From the NCBI RefSeq assembly GCF_019931575.1, contig NZ_CP082923.1, positions 3,410,001 through 3,474,000 of the forward strand: 64,000 nucleotides of DNA. Direction: 5' to 3'. Below the pieces are notes generated by a model, which did not search any database, was not told the origin of the DNA, and saw only the letters and a program-made list of their open reading frames with translations. Below are positions 7,810 through 15,555 of this stretch, piece by piece. A program made the translations under genes and the position numbers. Source of the stretch: Caulobacter segnis (GTDB taxonomy: Bacteria; Pseudomonadota; Alphaproteobacteria; Caulobacterales; Caulobacteraceae). Each line of letters opens with the position of its first letter. Positions within the stretch are counted from its first letter, which is position 1.

Positions 7810-9239
7810 TGAGGGTCGCCCGACTGGCTTCCGAGATCGACTTCGCCGGCTGGCGCGCGACCGCGCGGGCGCTGCGGGCCGAGGGCGTGGCGCCCGAGGC
7901 GGTGATGTGGACGGTGGAACGGGAGCTGTTCGACTTCGACGCCTCACCCTCCCCAACCGCCGCGCCCGCTAATTTCACCGTCCCCGCCGCCTTTCTCGAG
8001 CTCGCCGAGCAGGTCATCCTGCACCGTGGGCCCGACCGTCTGGCCCTGCTCTATCGCATCCTGTGGCGGATGGAGCGCGAGCCTCGGCTGATCGACAATC
8101 CAGCCGATCCCGACATGGCCCGGGCCCGCGACATGGCCAAGGCCGTCAGCCGCGCCGCCCACAAGATGAAGGCCTTCGTCCGCTTTCGGCTGGTCGAGGA
8201 TGCGGCGACCGAGACCTACGCCGCCTGGTTCGAGCCCGCTCACCGGGTCACCGAGGCGACCGCCCTGTTCTTCGTGCGCCGCTTCACCAACATGGACTGG
8301 ACGATCCTGACGCCCGATGCCTGCATTGCCTGGGATGGCGAGCGGCTGATGGTGTCCGAGGGGGCCGATCCGGCCGACGCGCCGTCGCAGGACGCCCAGG
8401 AGTCGCTCTGGCGCACCTACTACGCCTCGATCTTCAACCCGGCCCGCCTGAACCCGAAGCAGATGCGCCAGGAGATGCCCAAGCGCTATTGGCGGAACCT
8501 GCCCGAGGCGGCGCTCATTCCGGAACTGATCGAAACCGCCCAGGAGCGCGCCGCCGCCATGGTCGCCGCCCGTCCGCGCCAACCCTCCGACCGCGTGCTG
8601 AAGGCCGCCCTGCGTCATTCGCGCGACGCCTCTTACGGCGGCGGCGCGCCCATGAGCCTGGAGGAGGTCGAGGCCGGGGTTCAGGTCTGTCGCCGCTGCG
8701 ATCTCTGGCGCGACGCCACGCAAGGCGTTCCGGGCGAAGGCGTCTCACGCGCGCCGCTGATGTTCGTGGGCGAGCAGCCGGGCGACCAGGAGGATCTGGC
8801 CGGGCGTCCGTTCGTCGGTCCGGCGGGGCGGATGTTCGACAAGGCCCTGGCCGAGGCCGGCGTGTCGCGCGACCGGACCTTCGTCACCAACGCGGTGAAG
8901 CATTTCAAGCACGAGCCGCGCGGCAAGCGGCGTCTCCACAAGACGCCGGACCAGGGCGAGGTCACCGCCTGTCGCTGGTGGCTGGACGCCGAGCGACGCC
9001 TGGTGAAGCCTCGGGTGATCGTGATGCTGGGCGCCACGGCGGCGCTGGGCGTGATGGGCAAGCCCACGCCGATCGGCGCGAACCGCGGCAAGGCGCTGCC
9101 GCTGCCAGACCAGGCCCAGGGCGTGGTCACCTATCACCCCTCATTCCTGCTGCGCGTCCCGGACGAGGACGCGAGGGCGCGGGCCTATGCCGAGTTTGTG
9201 GAGGACCTGCGGATGGCGGGGGAACTGGCGGGGGTGTAG
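7809..9239 (+). CDS. udgX: DUF4130-UdgX fusion, uracil-DNA crosslinking glycosylase
   Basis: 476 residues in two parts. Residues 1-250 are the DUF4130 region linked to radical SAM partners (HKMKAFVRFR, FVRRFTNMDWTILTPD). Residues about 285-476 are a UdgX-type uracil-DNA glycosylase: CRRC (294-297) and Cys388 for an Fe-S cluster, GEQPGDQED (321-329), and the UdgX-specific loop KRRLH with His377. In characterised UdgX the equivalent His becomes covalently bonded to the abasic sugar after uracil removal. The terminal THPS-type motif is YHPSFLLR. It overlaps the upstream radical SAM gene by one base and would be co-expressed under LexA. The role of DUF4130 is unknown. Confidence 0.9.
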   Translation: MRVARLASEIDFAGWRATARALRAEGVAPEAVMWTVERELFDFDASPSPTAAPANFTVPAAFLELAEQVILHRGPDRLALLYRILWRMEREPRLIDNPADPDMARARDMAKAVSRAAHKMKAFVRFRLVEDAATETYAAWFEPAHRVTEATALFFVRRFTNMDWTILTPDACIAWDGERLMVSEGADPADAPSQDAQESLWRTYYASIFNPARLNPKQMRQEMPKRYWRNLPEAALIPELIETAQERAAAMVAARPRQPSDRVLKAALRHSRDASYGGGAPMSLEEVEAGVQVCRRCDLWRDATQGVPGEGVSRAPLMFVGEQPGDQEDLAGRPFVGPAGRMFDKALAEAGVSRDRTFVTNAVKHFKHEPRGKRRLHKTPDQGEVTACRWWLDAERRLVKPRVIVMLGATAALGVMGKPTPIGANRGKALPLPDQAQGVVTYHPSFLLRVPDEDARARAYAEFVEDLRMAGELAGV

Positions 9240-9250
9240 CCAGACAGACG

Positions 9251-9273
9251 CCTCCCCCGCATCGCGGGGGAGG
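9251..9273. terminator. Bidirectional hairpin between udgX and the hemerythrin gene
   Basis: A perfect 10-bp stem CCTCCCCCGC/GCGGGGGAGG with a 3-base loop lies in the 43-base gap between two converging genes. No T tract is present. Confidence 0.6.
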
Positions 9274-9282
9274 ATCTCTGCC

Positions 9283-9816
9283 CTAGTTGACGGCCTTGCC
9301 GGCCATCTTGGTCATCAGCTCTTCCTTGCGGGCCTTCAGGCGTTCGCCCATGGCTTCGAGGTCCTCGTCGCCCTTCTTGGCCTGGGAGAACAGTCCGCCG
9401 GGCTGCTCCTCTTCCTTGACGTGGTGCTTGATGTACTCGCTGAGCACCTTGACCTTGGCGTCGTAGAATTCCTCGCTGGGCTTCATCGCCTCGATCTCGG
9501 CGATCAGCTTCTTGGCCCCGTCGTGCTCGACATAGGCTTCGTCCAGCAGGTCGTCGTCGACCTCGCCGCGCTCCTCCGGATAGAGGATCTCTTCCTCGAT
9601 CTGGGTGTGAACCTTGAGGGCCAGCGCGATCTTGTTGAACAGGGCCTGTTTTTCAGCGTCGCTCTCGAGCTGCTCGTACTCGTCGAACATGCCCTCGACC
9701 TCGCGGTGGTCCTTCTTGAGCAGCGTGATCGCCAGCGGATCACGCCGGGCGGTGCGACGGGTGCGACGGGGCTTGGCGGACTTGGTCTTGGCGGTGGTCT
9801 TGGCGGCGGTGGCCAT
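9283..9816 (-). CDS. Hemerythrin HHE-domain protein
   Basis: 177 residues. After a Lys/Ala/Arg-rich N-terminal 25 residues comes an HHE helical bundle with the expected His/Glu iron ligands spread over KKDHREVEGMF, KVHTQIEEEILYPE, YVEHDGAKKLI and YIKHHVKEEEQ. Such proteins bind a di-iron centre that senses or stores oxygen, peroxide or NO. ATG 9816 is used since CAGGAGA lies upstream; an extension to 9864 would run over the predicted promoter. The basic N-terminus is unusual and may contact nucleic acid. A stress-type promoter sits directly upstream, which fits the general-stress role of many short HHE proteins. Confidence 0.9.
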   Translation of the reverse strand: MATAAKTTAKTKSAKPRRTRRTARRDPLAITLLKKDHREVEGMFDEYEQLESDAEKQALFNKIALALKVHTQIEEEILYPEERGEVDDDLLDEAYVEHDGAKKLIAEIEAMKPSEEFYDAKVKVLSEYIKHHVKEEEQPGGLFSQAKKGDEDLEAMGERLKARKEELMTKMAGKAVN

Positions 9817-9844
9817 GGTCGTTCTCCTGAGCTGTCCGCCAACC

Positions 9845-9869
9845 AACACGCGGGAAGACCACACGTTCC
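9845..9869 (-). promoter_or_regulatory. Possible EcfG/sigma-T promoter for the hemerythrin gene
   Basis: On the minus strand GGAAC (9869-9865) is followed after 16 bases by TGTT (9848-9845), one mismatch from CGTT, 29 bases before the ATG. Confidence 0.55.
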
Positions 9870-9905
9870 GTCGCCCTCAAACTCTTGAATGAGAAGCGTT
9901 TTCAA

Positions 9906-9936
9906 TGTCGAGCGACCGACAGTCGGCCGCTCGACA
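9906..9936 (-). terminator. Hairpin after the 65-residue gene
   Basis: Arms TGTCGAGCG and CGCTCGACA (9 bp) enclose a further CCGAC/GTCGG pair. It starts nine bases beyond the stop of the 65-residue gene. The following T content is low, so termination strength is uncertain. Confidence 0.45.
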
Positions 9937-9944
9937 CAAGTCGC

Positions 9945-10142
9945 TCAACGATCCTGCACATTGCCAGAATGGCTGGTGTTCTGGCGCAGGTTGCCGTGGC
10001 GGCCCTGCTCGTCGAGATTCACGTCGGCGTTGCCCGCCTCGGTGCTCTGCAGGTCGTCGTGGCGACCGCCCTTGCCCTCGATGTCGGGCTTCTGGCCCTT
10101 GAACGCGCGCTGTTCGGGCGGGATGGGGGGCGCTTTGGACAT
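9945..10142 (-). CDS. Small hydrophilic stress-type protein
   Basis: 65 residues beginning MSKAPPIPPEQRAFKGQKPD and ending QNTSHSGNVQDR. It is rich in Gly, Asn, Asp and Gln, with no hydrophobic segment, so it is likely disordered and cytoplasmic. I recall similar short proteins in Caulobacter and sphingomonads but know no function. A strong SD (AAGGAGGAAG) precedes the ATG, which with the promoter makes it a convincing gene. It lies between a hybrid kinase gene and a hemerythrin gene on the same strand but appears to have its own promoter. Confidence 0.8.
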   Translation of the reverse strand: MSKAPPIPPEQRAFKGQKPDIEGKGGRHDDLQSTEAGNADVNLDEQGRHGNLRQNTSHSGNVQDR

Positions 10143-10169
10143 GGCTTCCTCCTTGCGGTGATCGACTTC

Positions 10170-10195
10170 AACCGATCCCCGGGGAGGCGGGTTCC
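10170..10195 (-). promoter_or_regulatory. Possible EcfG/sigma-T promoter for the 65-residue gene
   Basis: On the minus strand GGAAC (10195-10191) is followed after 17 bases by GGTT (10173-10170), one mismatch from CGTT, 27 bases before the ATG. It overlaps the stop codon of the upstream kinase gene. Confidence 0.55.
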
Positions 10196-11925
10196 TACGT
10201 CCGAGCTGGCCGCGCCGGACCCGACAGGGCCGTATCCAGCTCGGCGGCCAGGGCCTCGATGCGGTAAGGCTTGATCAGCACCCGCCGGCCCTCGTTGGTG
10301 GCCGCCGCCGCCGCGGCGCTGTAGCCGGTGGTCAGGATCACCGGCAGGCTGGGCCGCAGGCGCGAGATGTCGCGGGCCAGGTCCAGGCCGCCGATGTCGC
10401 CCGGCATGACCATGTCGCTGAACACTAGGTCGAAGGCCCCGTCGCGGCGCAGCACGTCCAGGGCGGCCAGGGCGTCGCCGGTCCGGGCCACGTCGTAGCC
10501 CAGCTCGCGCAGCATCTCCTCGACCAGTTGGGCGACGCTGTCGTCGTCCTCGACCAGCAGGACGCGGTGGCGGCCGATCGGCTCGAGCTTGCGGGGCGCG
10601 ATCACGGTCGGCTCGGCGACCAGGGCCTTGGTCGAGCGCGGGATGCGCAGCCAGATGGTGGTGCCCTCGCCCAGCTTGCTGTCGACGCCCGCCTCGCCGC
10701 CCGAGGCCCGGGCGAAGCCGTAGACCTGCGACAGGCCAAGGCCCGTCCCCTTGCCCACCGCCTTGGTGGTGAAGAACGGCTCGAACAGCCGGGTCAGCAT
10801 CTCGGGCGCGACACCGACGCCGGTGTCGCGGATCGCCAGGCGCACGATGTCCCCTGCCCCGTCAGGGCGGCCGGAGGGTTCGTTGCGAGCCTCGATGGTG
10901 ATCGTCCCGCCGTCGGGCATGGCGTCGCGGGCGTTGATGGCGATGTTCAGCACCGCCACCTCCAGCTGGGAGGCGTCGACCTCGACCCGCCACAGGTCGG
11001 GCGGCAGCTTGATCTCGACCTTGACGTCCTCGCGCAGGGAACGGTCCAGCAGGGCGTGCATGCCGGCCAGGCGGGCGGCGATGTCGACGACCTCGGGCTT
11101 CAGCGGCGTGCGGCGCGAGAAGGCCAGCAGCTGCTGGGTCAGGCTGGCCCCGCGATCGATGGCCTGGCGCACGCCCTGGCGCAGGCGCTCGCGCCGCGCG
11201 GGGTCGGTCGTGCGGTCCAGCAGGTCGATGCCGCTGGACGCGACCATCAGCAGGTTGTTGAAGTCGTGGGCCACGCCGCCGGTCAGCTGACCCATGGCCT
11301 CCATCTTCTGGGACTGGCGCAGGGCCTCCTCGGCCTTCTCGCGCTCGCGGATCTCGGCGCGCAGCTTGCGGTAGGCCTCGGCCTCGCGGGCGTTGGCCGC
11401 GCCCAGCACGGCCACCAGCAGCGCCGCCATGACGATCAGCAGCGCGAAGCCGGCATAGCGCATGGCCCGCCGCGTCGGCGATTCCAGCACGGTGCGCAGA
11501 TAGACTGAGCCCAGCACGGTGTCGCCCTCGGTCACCGGCGAGGTCAGCACCAGGCGCGGGCCTTCCAGGCGCGGCGAACCCAGGACGTTGCGGGCCGGCG
11601 GCGGCGGCGTTCCCGGACGGGTGTAGCTGGCCGCTAGCCCGCCCTGCATGTCGTAGGCGGCGACGGCCTCGACATCCGGATTGGAGCTCTGCGCCCCGAC
11701 ATATTCGCGCGCGGCCGAGCGGTCGTCGAAGGCCAGCGGCGCGGCCATGCTGCCGGCCAGGATGCGCAGCTGCACCTCGGCCTGACGGAAGCGCTCCTGC
11801 TGGCCCAGATGCTCGTTATAGGCGGCCATGGCGAAGGCGGCCGCGACGATGGCGACGGCCACGCCGATCGCCATCGACACCGTGAAGGCGGGCCGCCATC
11901 GGGATCGGGGCGCGGGCGAGGTCAT
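10195..11925 (-). CDS. Membrane hybrid sensor histidine kinase with C-terminal receiver
   Basis: 576 residues. A first membrane helix (about 13-36) and a second (about 158-178) bracket a periplasmic sensor (about 37-157) of CHASE8-like look. A short cytoplasmic coil leads to the dimerisation domain with phosphorylated His220 (GGVAHDFNNLL), the ATPase domain (NIAINARDAMPDGG, RDTGVGVAPEM, GKGTGLGLSQVYGF) and a receiver (VLLVEDDDSV, acceptor Asp in FSDMVMPG, Lys in LIKPY). It starts inside the stop of the YfiR-like gene (ATGA overlap), so both proteins are made together and probably form one periplasm-sensing unit. The downstream output is not in the window. Confidence 0.92.
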   Translation of the reverse strand: MTSPAPRSRWRPAFTVSMAIGVAVAIVAAAFAMAAYNEHLGQQERFRQAEVQLRILAGSMAAPLAFDDRSAAREYVGAQSSNPDVEAVAAYDMQGGLAASYTRPGTPPPPARNVLGSPRLEGPRLVLTSPVTEGDTVLGSVYLRTVLESPTRRAMRYAGFALLIVMAALLVAVLGAANAREAEAYRKLRAEIREREKAEEALRQSQKMEAMGQLTGGVAHDFNNLLMVASSGIDLLDRTTDPARRERLRQGVRQAIDRGASLTQQLLAFSRRTPLKPEVVDIAARLAGMHALLDRSLREDVKVEIKLPPDLWRVEVDASQLEVAVLNIAINARDAMPDGGTITIEARNEPSGRPDGAGDIVRLAIRDTGVGVAPEMLTRLFEPFFTTKAVGKGTGLGLSQVYGFARASGGEAGVDSKLGEGTTIWLRIPRSTKALVAEPTVIAPRKLEPIGRHRVLLVEDDDSVAQLVEEMLRELGYDVARTGDALAALDVLRRDGAFDLVFSDMVMPGDIGGLDLARDISRLRPSLPVILTTGYSAAAAAATNEGRRVLIKPYRIEALAAELDTALSGPARPART

Positions 11926-12515
11926 CTGCCGCCGTCCCGCGGCTGGGCCGACAGCGCCAGCAGCTTCGAGCTCAGGGTCAGGCCGGCCACCTGGGCCATG
12001 TCCGCGCGGATGGTGAAGCGCAGCCGGCTCTCCAGCGTCACGAACTGGACCACGGCCCCGGGCGCGTCCAGCGTCTCGTCGGCCACGGTCAGGACGGGCC
12101 GCCCGGCGACGGCGGCCAGCATCTGCTGGGGCGTCTGCCGGCGCGAGGCGCTCAGGAACAGCAGGTGGCAGTCGGCGCCCTTGGCGACGGGCGACAGGCG
12201 GATCACCACCACCGGGTGCTCGCCGACGCGCAGGCCGCCGGCCACGCGGTCGATGGCGCCGCCGAACGGATCGTGGCCGCCGATGCACAGATGGAACGGA
12301 CTGGTGGGGCCTTCGAAGGCCGCGTCGGGCCAGTCGACGAACGGGGTGAACTTGGCCAGGTAGCCGGCCTTCAGGGCGTAGCCGGGCTCATGCTCGCCGG
12401 CCTGGGCCGCGCTGGCCTGCACGCATGCCGCCAGAGCCGTCGCGACAACGCACGACGACCACTTACGCCAACCGGGCCTAGACCCCAGGGCGCTCGGCGG
12501 GAAACCCAAAACCAT
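11922..12515 (-). CDS. YfiR-family periplasmic protein (DUF4154)
   Basis: 197 residues. A signal peptide (WRKWSSCVVATALAACVQAS...) is followed by the YfiR core: GYALKAGYLAKFTPFVDWP, FHLCIGGHDPFG and ILTVADE-type segments (PVLTVADETLD). In Pseudomonas, YfiR is a periplasmic inhibitor of a membrane signalling enzyme. Here it precedes a hybrid histidine kinase with a 4-base overlap, so it likely modulates that kinase rather than a diguanylate cyclase, none being encoded nearby. Start 12515 has GGGGA upstream; a longer form to 12578 lacks an SD. Confidence 0.85.
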   Translation of the reverse strand: MVLGFPPSALGSRPGWRKWSSCVVATALAACVQASAAQAGEHEPGYALKAGYLAKFTPFVDWPDAAFEGPTSPFHLCIGGHDPFGGAIDRVAGGLRVGEHPVVVIRLSPVAKGADCHLLFLSASRRQTPQQMLAAVAGRPVLTVADETLDAPGAVVQFVTLESRLRFTIRADMAQVAGLTLSSKLLALSAQPRDGGR

Positions 12516-12614
12516 ACGCCTGTCCCCATCGGAATTCTCAACGCGAAGCAGAGCTGTTCGATCCCACACCAATGACATTTTGGAGGCAAGGGTCGAGAAG
12601 ACGACGGAAAAGCA

Positions 12615-12642
12615 AAAAGCCCGGGGCGAACCCCGGGCTTTT
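12615..12642 (-). terminator. Terminator of tRNA-His
   Basis: A perfect 12-bp stem (12615-12626 with 12631-12642) with CGAA/TTCG loop, read on the minus strand, is followed by a T-rich tract. It begins 14 bases after the tRNA 3' end. Confidence 0.85.
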
Positions 12643-12655
12643 CAAAGTCTTGCGA

Positions 12656-12732
12656 TGGTACCAGCTCTCGGGCTCGAACCGAGGACCTCTAGATCCACAA
12701 TCTAGCGCTCTAACCAACTGAGCTAAGCCGGC
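12656..12732 (-). tRNA. tRNA-His (GTG)
   Basis: 77 bases with encoded CCA. The acceptor GCCGGCT pairs with AGCTGGT; the D arm is AGCTCAGTTGGTTAGAGC, the anticodon loop TTGTGGA, and the T loop GGTTCGAGCCC. The discriminator is A73 and the base before G1 is A, so there is no encoded G-1. This is the alphaproteobacterial tRNA-His type, recognised by a divergent HisRS. Confidence 0.97.
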
Positions 12733-12834
12733 TCATCGCGAGGCGTCGTCTTTAGTCGGATCGGCCCCCGGGATCAAGCGCCGATCCGGACGATTTTAAC
12801 AGGAAAACGCCCCCTGCCGGAATCGCTTCCGGAC

Positions 12835-12866
12835 AAAAAACGCCCCGGAGCCGAAACTCCGGGGCG
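12835..12866 (-). terminator. Terminator of the exbB-exbD-tonB operon
   Basis: A 10-bp stem (12841-12850 with 12857-12866) read on the minus strand ends in six T residues (12840-12835), 29 bases after the tonB stop. Confidence 0.9.
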
Positions 12867-12894
12867 CTTCTTGGTATTCGCCTTGGTCCAAGCC

Positions 12895-13626
12895 CTATTG
12901 CGGGACTTGGAACACCAGCGGGACGGTCACCTGACCACCGTCGACGGGCGCGCCGTCGAGGGTCTTAGGCTTCATCCGGAACAGGCGCGACAGACGCAGG
13001 GCAGCGTCGCCGAAGCCCATGTCCGCGGGGTTCTCGGAGACCACGGAGCAGCCTTCCAGAGTACCCTTGGCCGTCACGGTGCACGAGATCGTCGCGCGAC
13101 CGGAGACTTCCATCCGCTGGGCACGGTCCGGATAGTACCGGGCCATGTCGTCGCCGGAGGGCTTACGGGCCCAGTCCGGACGGGTGATCACCGAGGCGCG
13201 GGCCGGCGGGTTCGTCGGCACGGGCGGCACGGAAGAGATCACCGGCGGAGCCGTCGTCTCGACCCGCTTTTCAACGGGCGGGATCGGCAGCGGCGGCGGC
13301 GGCGTCACATCCGGGGGCGGAGCCACCGGAGGACGGGGCTGCACCACGGCCGGAGGCGGCGGCGGCTCGTTGGTCGGCGGCGGCGGCGGCGGCGGCGGCG
13401 GAGGCGGCGGCGGCGGCGGAGGAAGCTCCACATCCACAGCGTCGTCCGAGTACTGCTGCATCACCGCTTCGAACTTCTGCTTCGCCAGGTAGGCGAAGAG
13501 CAATCCGTGCAGACCCAGCACCACCGCGAGAGCGATGGTGAAGGGTCCAGCGCCTTTTTTGCGCCGGGGACCATCCGAAGTGAGCGGATCGTAGTGGCGA
13601 TGCTCGGGCGTTTGTTGTTCAGCCAT
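12895..13626 (-). CDS. tonB: TonB energy transducer
   Basis: 243 residues: a short cytoplasmic N-terminus, a single membrane helix at about 29-47 (IALAVVLGLHGLLFAYL), a periplasmic Pro-rich spacer (about 69-125, including 16 consecutive prolines), and a C-terminal TonB fold at about 160-243 (ATISCTVTAKGTLEGCSVV, then ALRLSRLFRMKP). It transmits proton-motive force from ExbB-ExbD to TonB-dependent receptors. Two cysteines in the C-terminal domain may form a disulfide. It is the last gene of exbB-exbD-tonB. Five receptor genes in this window would depend on such a complex. Confidence 0.95.
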   Translation of the reverse strand: MAEQQTPEHRHYDPLTSDGPRRKKGAGPFTIALAVVLGLHGLLFAYLAKQKFEAVMQQYSDDAVDVELPPPPPPPPPPPPPPPPTNEPPPPPAVVQPRPPVAPPPDVTPPPPLPIPPVEKRVETTAPPVISSVPPVPTNPPARASVITRPDWARKPSGDDMARYYPDRAQRMEVSGRATISCTVTAKGTLEGCSVVSENPADMGFGDAALRLSRLFRMKPKTLDGAPVDGGQVTVPLVFQVPQ

Positions 13627-13639
13627 GCAGCACCCCTAC

Positions 13640-14071
13640 TTAGCTATCATCCCGTCCAACGAGAGCCACGCTGTAGAAGCCGTTATCCTGGAGAGTGTTC
13701 ATCACCTCCATGAAAGCCCCGTAGCGAACCTTTTCGTCGGCCCGGATGAAAATGCGCTCTTTGGTCGGGTCGCGACGGCCCATGTTCTTCACAAGGTCCT
13801 GTCCCAACTCGTCCACGGAGGTCTCGTTATCACCGATATAGACCTGTCCCGACTGTTTGATCGAGATGTAGACCGGCTTCGGCGGGTTGGGAGTTGCTTT
13901 CGCCACCGCCGCGGGCAGGTTCACTTCGACCGACACGGAGGCGAGCGGAGCCGCCACCATGAAGATGATCAGGAGAACCAGCATGACGTCCACGAAGGGC
14001 GTGACGTTGATCTCACTGTTCTGTTCGACGTTGAACCTGTCGCCCCCACCGCCTGAGAGTTTGGCGGCCAT
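13640..14071 (-). CDS. exbD: ExbD/TolR family proton channel subunit
   Basis: 143 residues. The N-terminal signal anchor EINVTPFVDVMLVLLIIFMV contains the conserved membrane Asp of ExbD/TolR. The rest is a periplasmic domain (PVYISIKQSGQVYIGDNE, RIFIRADEKVRYGAFMEVM). It works with ExbB to couple proton flow to TonB. It sits five bases after exbB and 13 bases before tonB, so ExbD is preferred over TolR. Confidence 0.95.
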   Translation of the reverse strand: MAAKLSGGGGDRFNVEQNSEINVTPFVDVMLVLLIIFMVAAPLASVSVEVNLPAAVAKATPNPPKPVYISIKQSGQVYIGDNETSVDELGQDLVKNMGRRDPTKERIFIRADEKVRYGAFMEVMNTLQDNGFYSVALVGRDDS

Positions 14072-14076
14072 GGGTG

Positions 14077-14976
14077 TTACGCCCCCTTGTCGAGCTGACG
14101 CGAGATGGCGTTCATCAGTTCAGCAACGAAGCCTTCCGAGCGAGTGCCGTAACCCGAGATGCGGGTCTGGAAGTAGTTGTAGAAGATAACGGCCGGGATA
14201 GCGGCGAAGAGGCCGATACCGGTGGCCAGCAGGGCTTCAGCGATACCCGGCGCCACGACGGCGAGGTTGGTCGTGTTGGTGTTCGCGATGCCGATGAACG
14301 ACGTCATGATGCCGTAAACCGTACCGAACAGACCGATGAACGGACCGGCCGAACCGACCGAGGCCAGGAACACCATGCCACCCGACAGGCGCTTGGCCAG
14401 CGAGGCTTGCACCGCGTTGATGGCGTAGGTGGCGCGAGCCAGCGTCGAGTCGCGGTGCTCGCCGGCGACGGCCAGACCAGCTTGACGCGACAGTTCGACT
14501 TCCTGCGAGGCGGCGGCGGCCATGTCGGCCATCGGGTTGCCTTCGAATTCTTCCGACGAGCTGATGCGCGCGATGTCGGCGATCGAGCGAGCGCCGCGGA
14601 AGGCTTCCAGGAACTTGTCCGATTGCTTGTTCAGACCAGCGAACTCGAAAATCTTGGTGAGCAGCAGCACCCACGAGAAGACCGAGGCCAGCAGCAGGCC
14701 GATCATGACGACCTTAACGACGGCGCCGGCGGCGAGGAACATGCCGACGGGCGTCAGCGAGTGGCTGCCCTTCTTCTCGCCGCCTTCTTCGGCGGGAGCG
14801 GCTTCCGGAGCCGGGGTCGCGGCGGCGGCGTCAGCGGCCGGAGCGGCGGGGGCGGCGGCTTCCGAAGTCGCGGGGGCCGGAGCCGCGGCGTCTTGGGCAA
14901 AAGCCGGGGCGCTCGCCATCAGCGCCACGGCGCCGACGAGAGCGATGAGGGGGGTCTTCCGTTTAATGTCGAGCAT
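14077..14976 (-). CDS. exbB: ExbB/MotA/TolQ family proton channel protein with signal peptide
   Basis: 299 residues from MLDIKRKTPL, chosen over an upstream ATG at 15042 because it gives a clean signal peptide ending ASAPAFA. An Ala/Pro-rich periplasmic stretch (about 28-70) precedes three membrane helices, VVKVVMIGLLLASVFSWVLL and the pair containing GPFIGLFGTVYGIMTSF and LLATGIGLFAAIPAVIFYN, the MotA/TolQ/ExbB core. The N-terminal extension is typical of long ExbB variants in Caulobacter-type bacteria. It heads the exbB-exbD-tonB operon. Confidence 0.94.
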   Translation of the reverse strand: MLDIKRKTPLIALVGAVALMASAPAFAQDAAAPAPATSEAAAPAAPAADAAAATPAPEAAPAEEGGEKKGSHSLTPVGMFLAAGAVVKVVMIGLLLASVFSWVLLLTKIFEFAGLNKQSDKFLEAFRGARSIADIARISSSEEFEGNPMADMAAAASQEVELSRQAGLAVAGEHRDSTLARATYAINAVQASLAKRLSGGMVFLASVGSAGPFIGLFGTVYGIMTSFIGIANTNTTNLAVVAPGIAEALLATGIGLFAAIPAVIFYNYFQTRISGYGTRSEGFVAELMNAISRQLDKGA

Positions 14977-15555
14977 CTGTCGCCAGTTCCTGATTGGTCT
15001 AGCACGTTTGGACCGAGGGTCGTCGCGCGAGAGCGTCTCCACCCTAACTCTGAATAGCCCGTCCGAAGGCTCGATTTCTCTCGCCCCCGGGCGGACCCGC
15101 TTCGCTGCGCTCGACCCGTTACGCCCCTCACGAGGACTAGCCTCCAGAAGGATCGTTTCGAAGCGCGTGCGACCGAGGCCCTGGTGAGGGGCTCCGGTCT
15201 TACCGCAATGTTAGAATTGCGGCTGTGGTCCTTTGGCAACCCCTTTTCGCACCGTCAAGGGGATCATTTGGGCACAAAATCGTCGTAGACGCCCCGGCGC
15301 ACCGGGCTTTACCGCGCTGCACAAAAGGGTTTTCGGGAAAAAGGGGGGTTTTACCCTGATAACGGGATCTGCCATGCTGCACTGCAGCAAGGCAACAAAA
15401 CACCGATCGATGAAGAAGGCGCCCGTCCGCTCGGCAGATGGGCGCCCGAGCCCGGCGGATCAACGACCCGCATGACGGAAAAACGACAAGCCGGACGACC
15501 CGCCCGCGGGCGTCCGCTCGAAAACGTCAAAACCATGCGCCGGAGAGGGAGAAGA
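14977..15555. other. Gene-free region between exbB and tRNA-Phe
   Basis: No supported coding frame. It contains an inverted repeat at 15203-15222, long-range complementary segments GCCCCTCAC (15123-15131) and GTGAGGGGC (15184-15192) that could fold as RNA, and a weak hairpin with T run on the minus strand (about 15479-15515) that may end tRNA-Phe transcription. The exbB promoter should lie here but is not identified; no convincing Fur box was seen. Confidence 0.5.
15203..15222. repeat. Inverted repeat upstream of exbB
   Basis: CCGCAAT and ATTGCGG (7-bp arms) are separated by GTTAGA. It lies 227 bases upstream of the exbB start; a TCTAAC-like -10 overlaps it on the minus strand. It is a possible operator for the energy-transduction operon. 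Confidence 0.4.

Noticed and set aside
9906..9936. A separate small RNA gene behind the 65-residue gene
   Set aside because: A stable hairpin is present but there is no independent promoter; a terminator explains it.
11922..12515. Reading the YfiR-like gene as part of a cyclic-di-GMP switch
   Set aside because: No GGDEF or EAL domain is encoded nearby; the overlapping partner is a histidine kinase, so a c-di-GMP role is not supported here.
12871..13713. Plus-strand frame with long Arg runs opposite tonB
   Set aside because: The runs are the complement of the poly-proline codons; not a protein gene.
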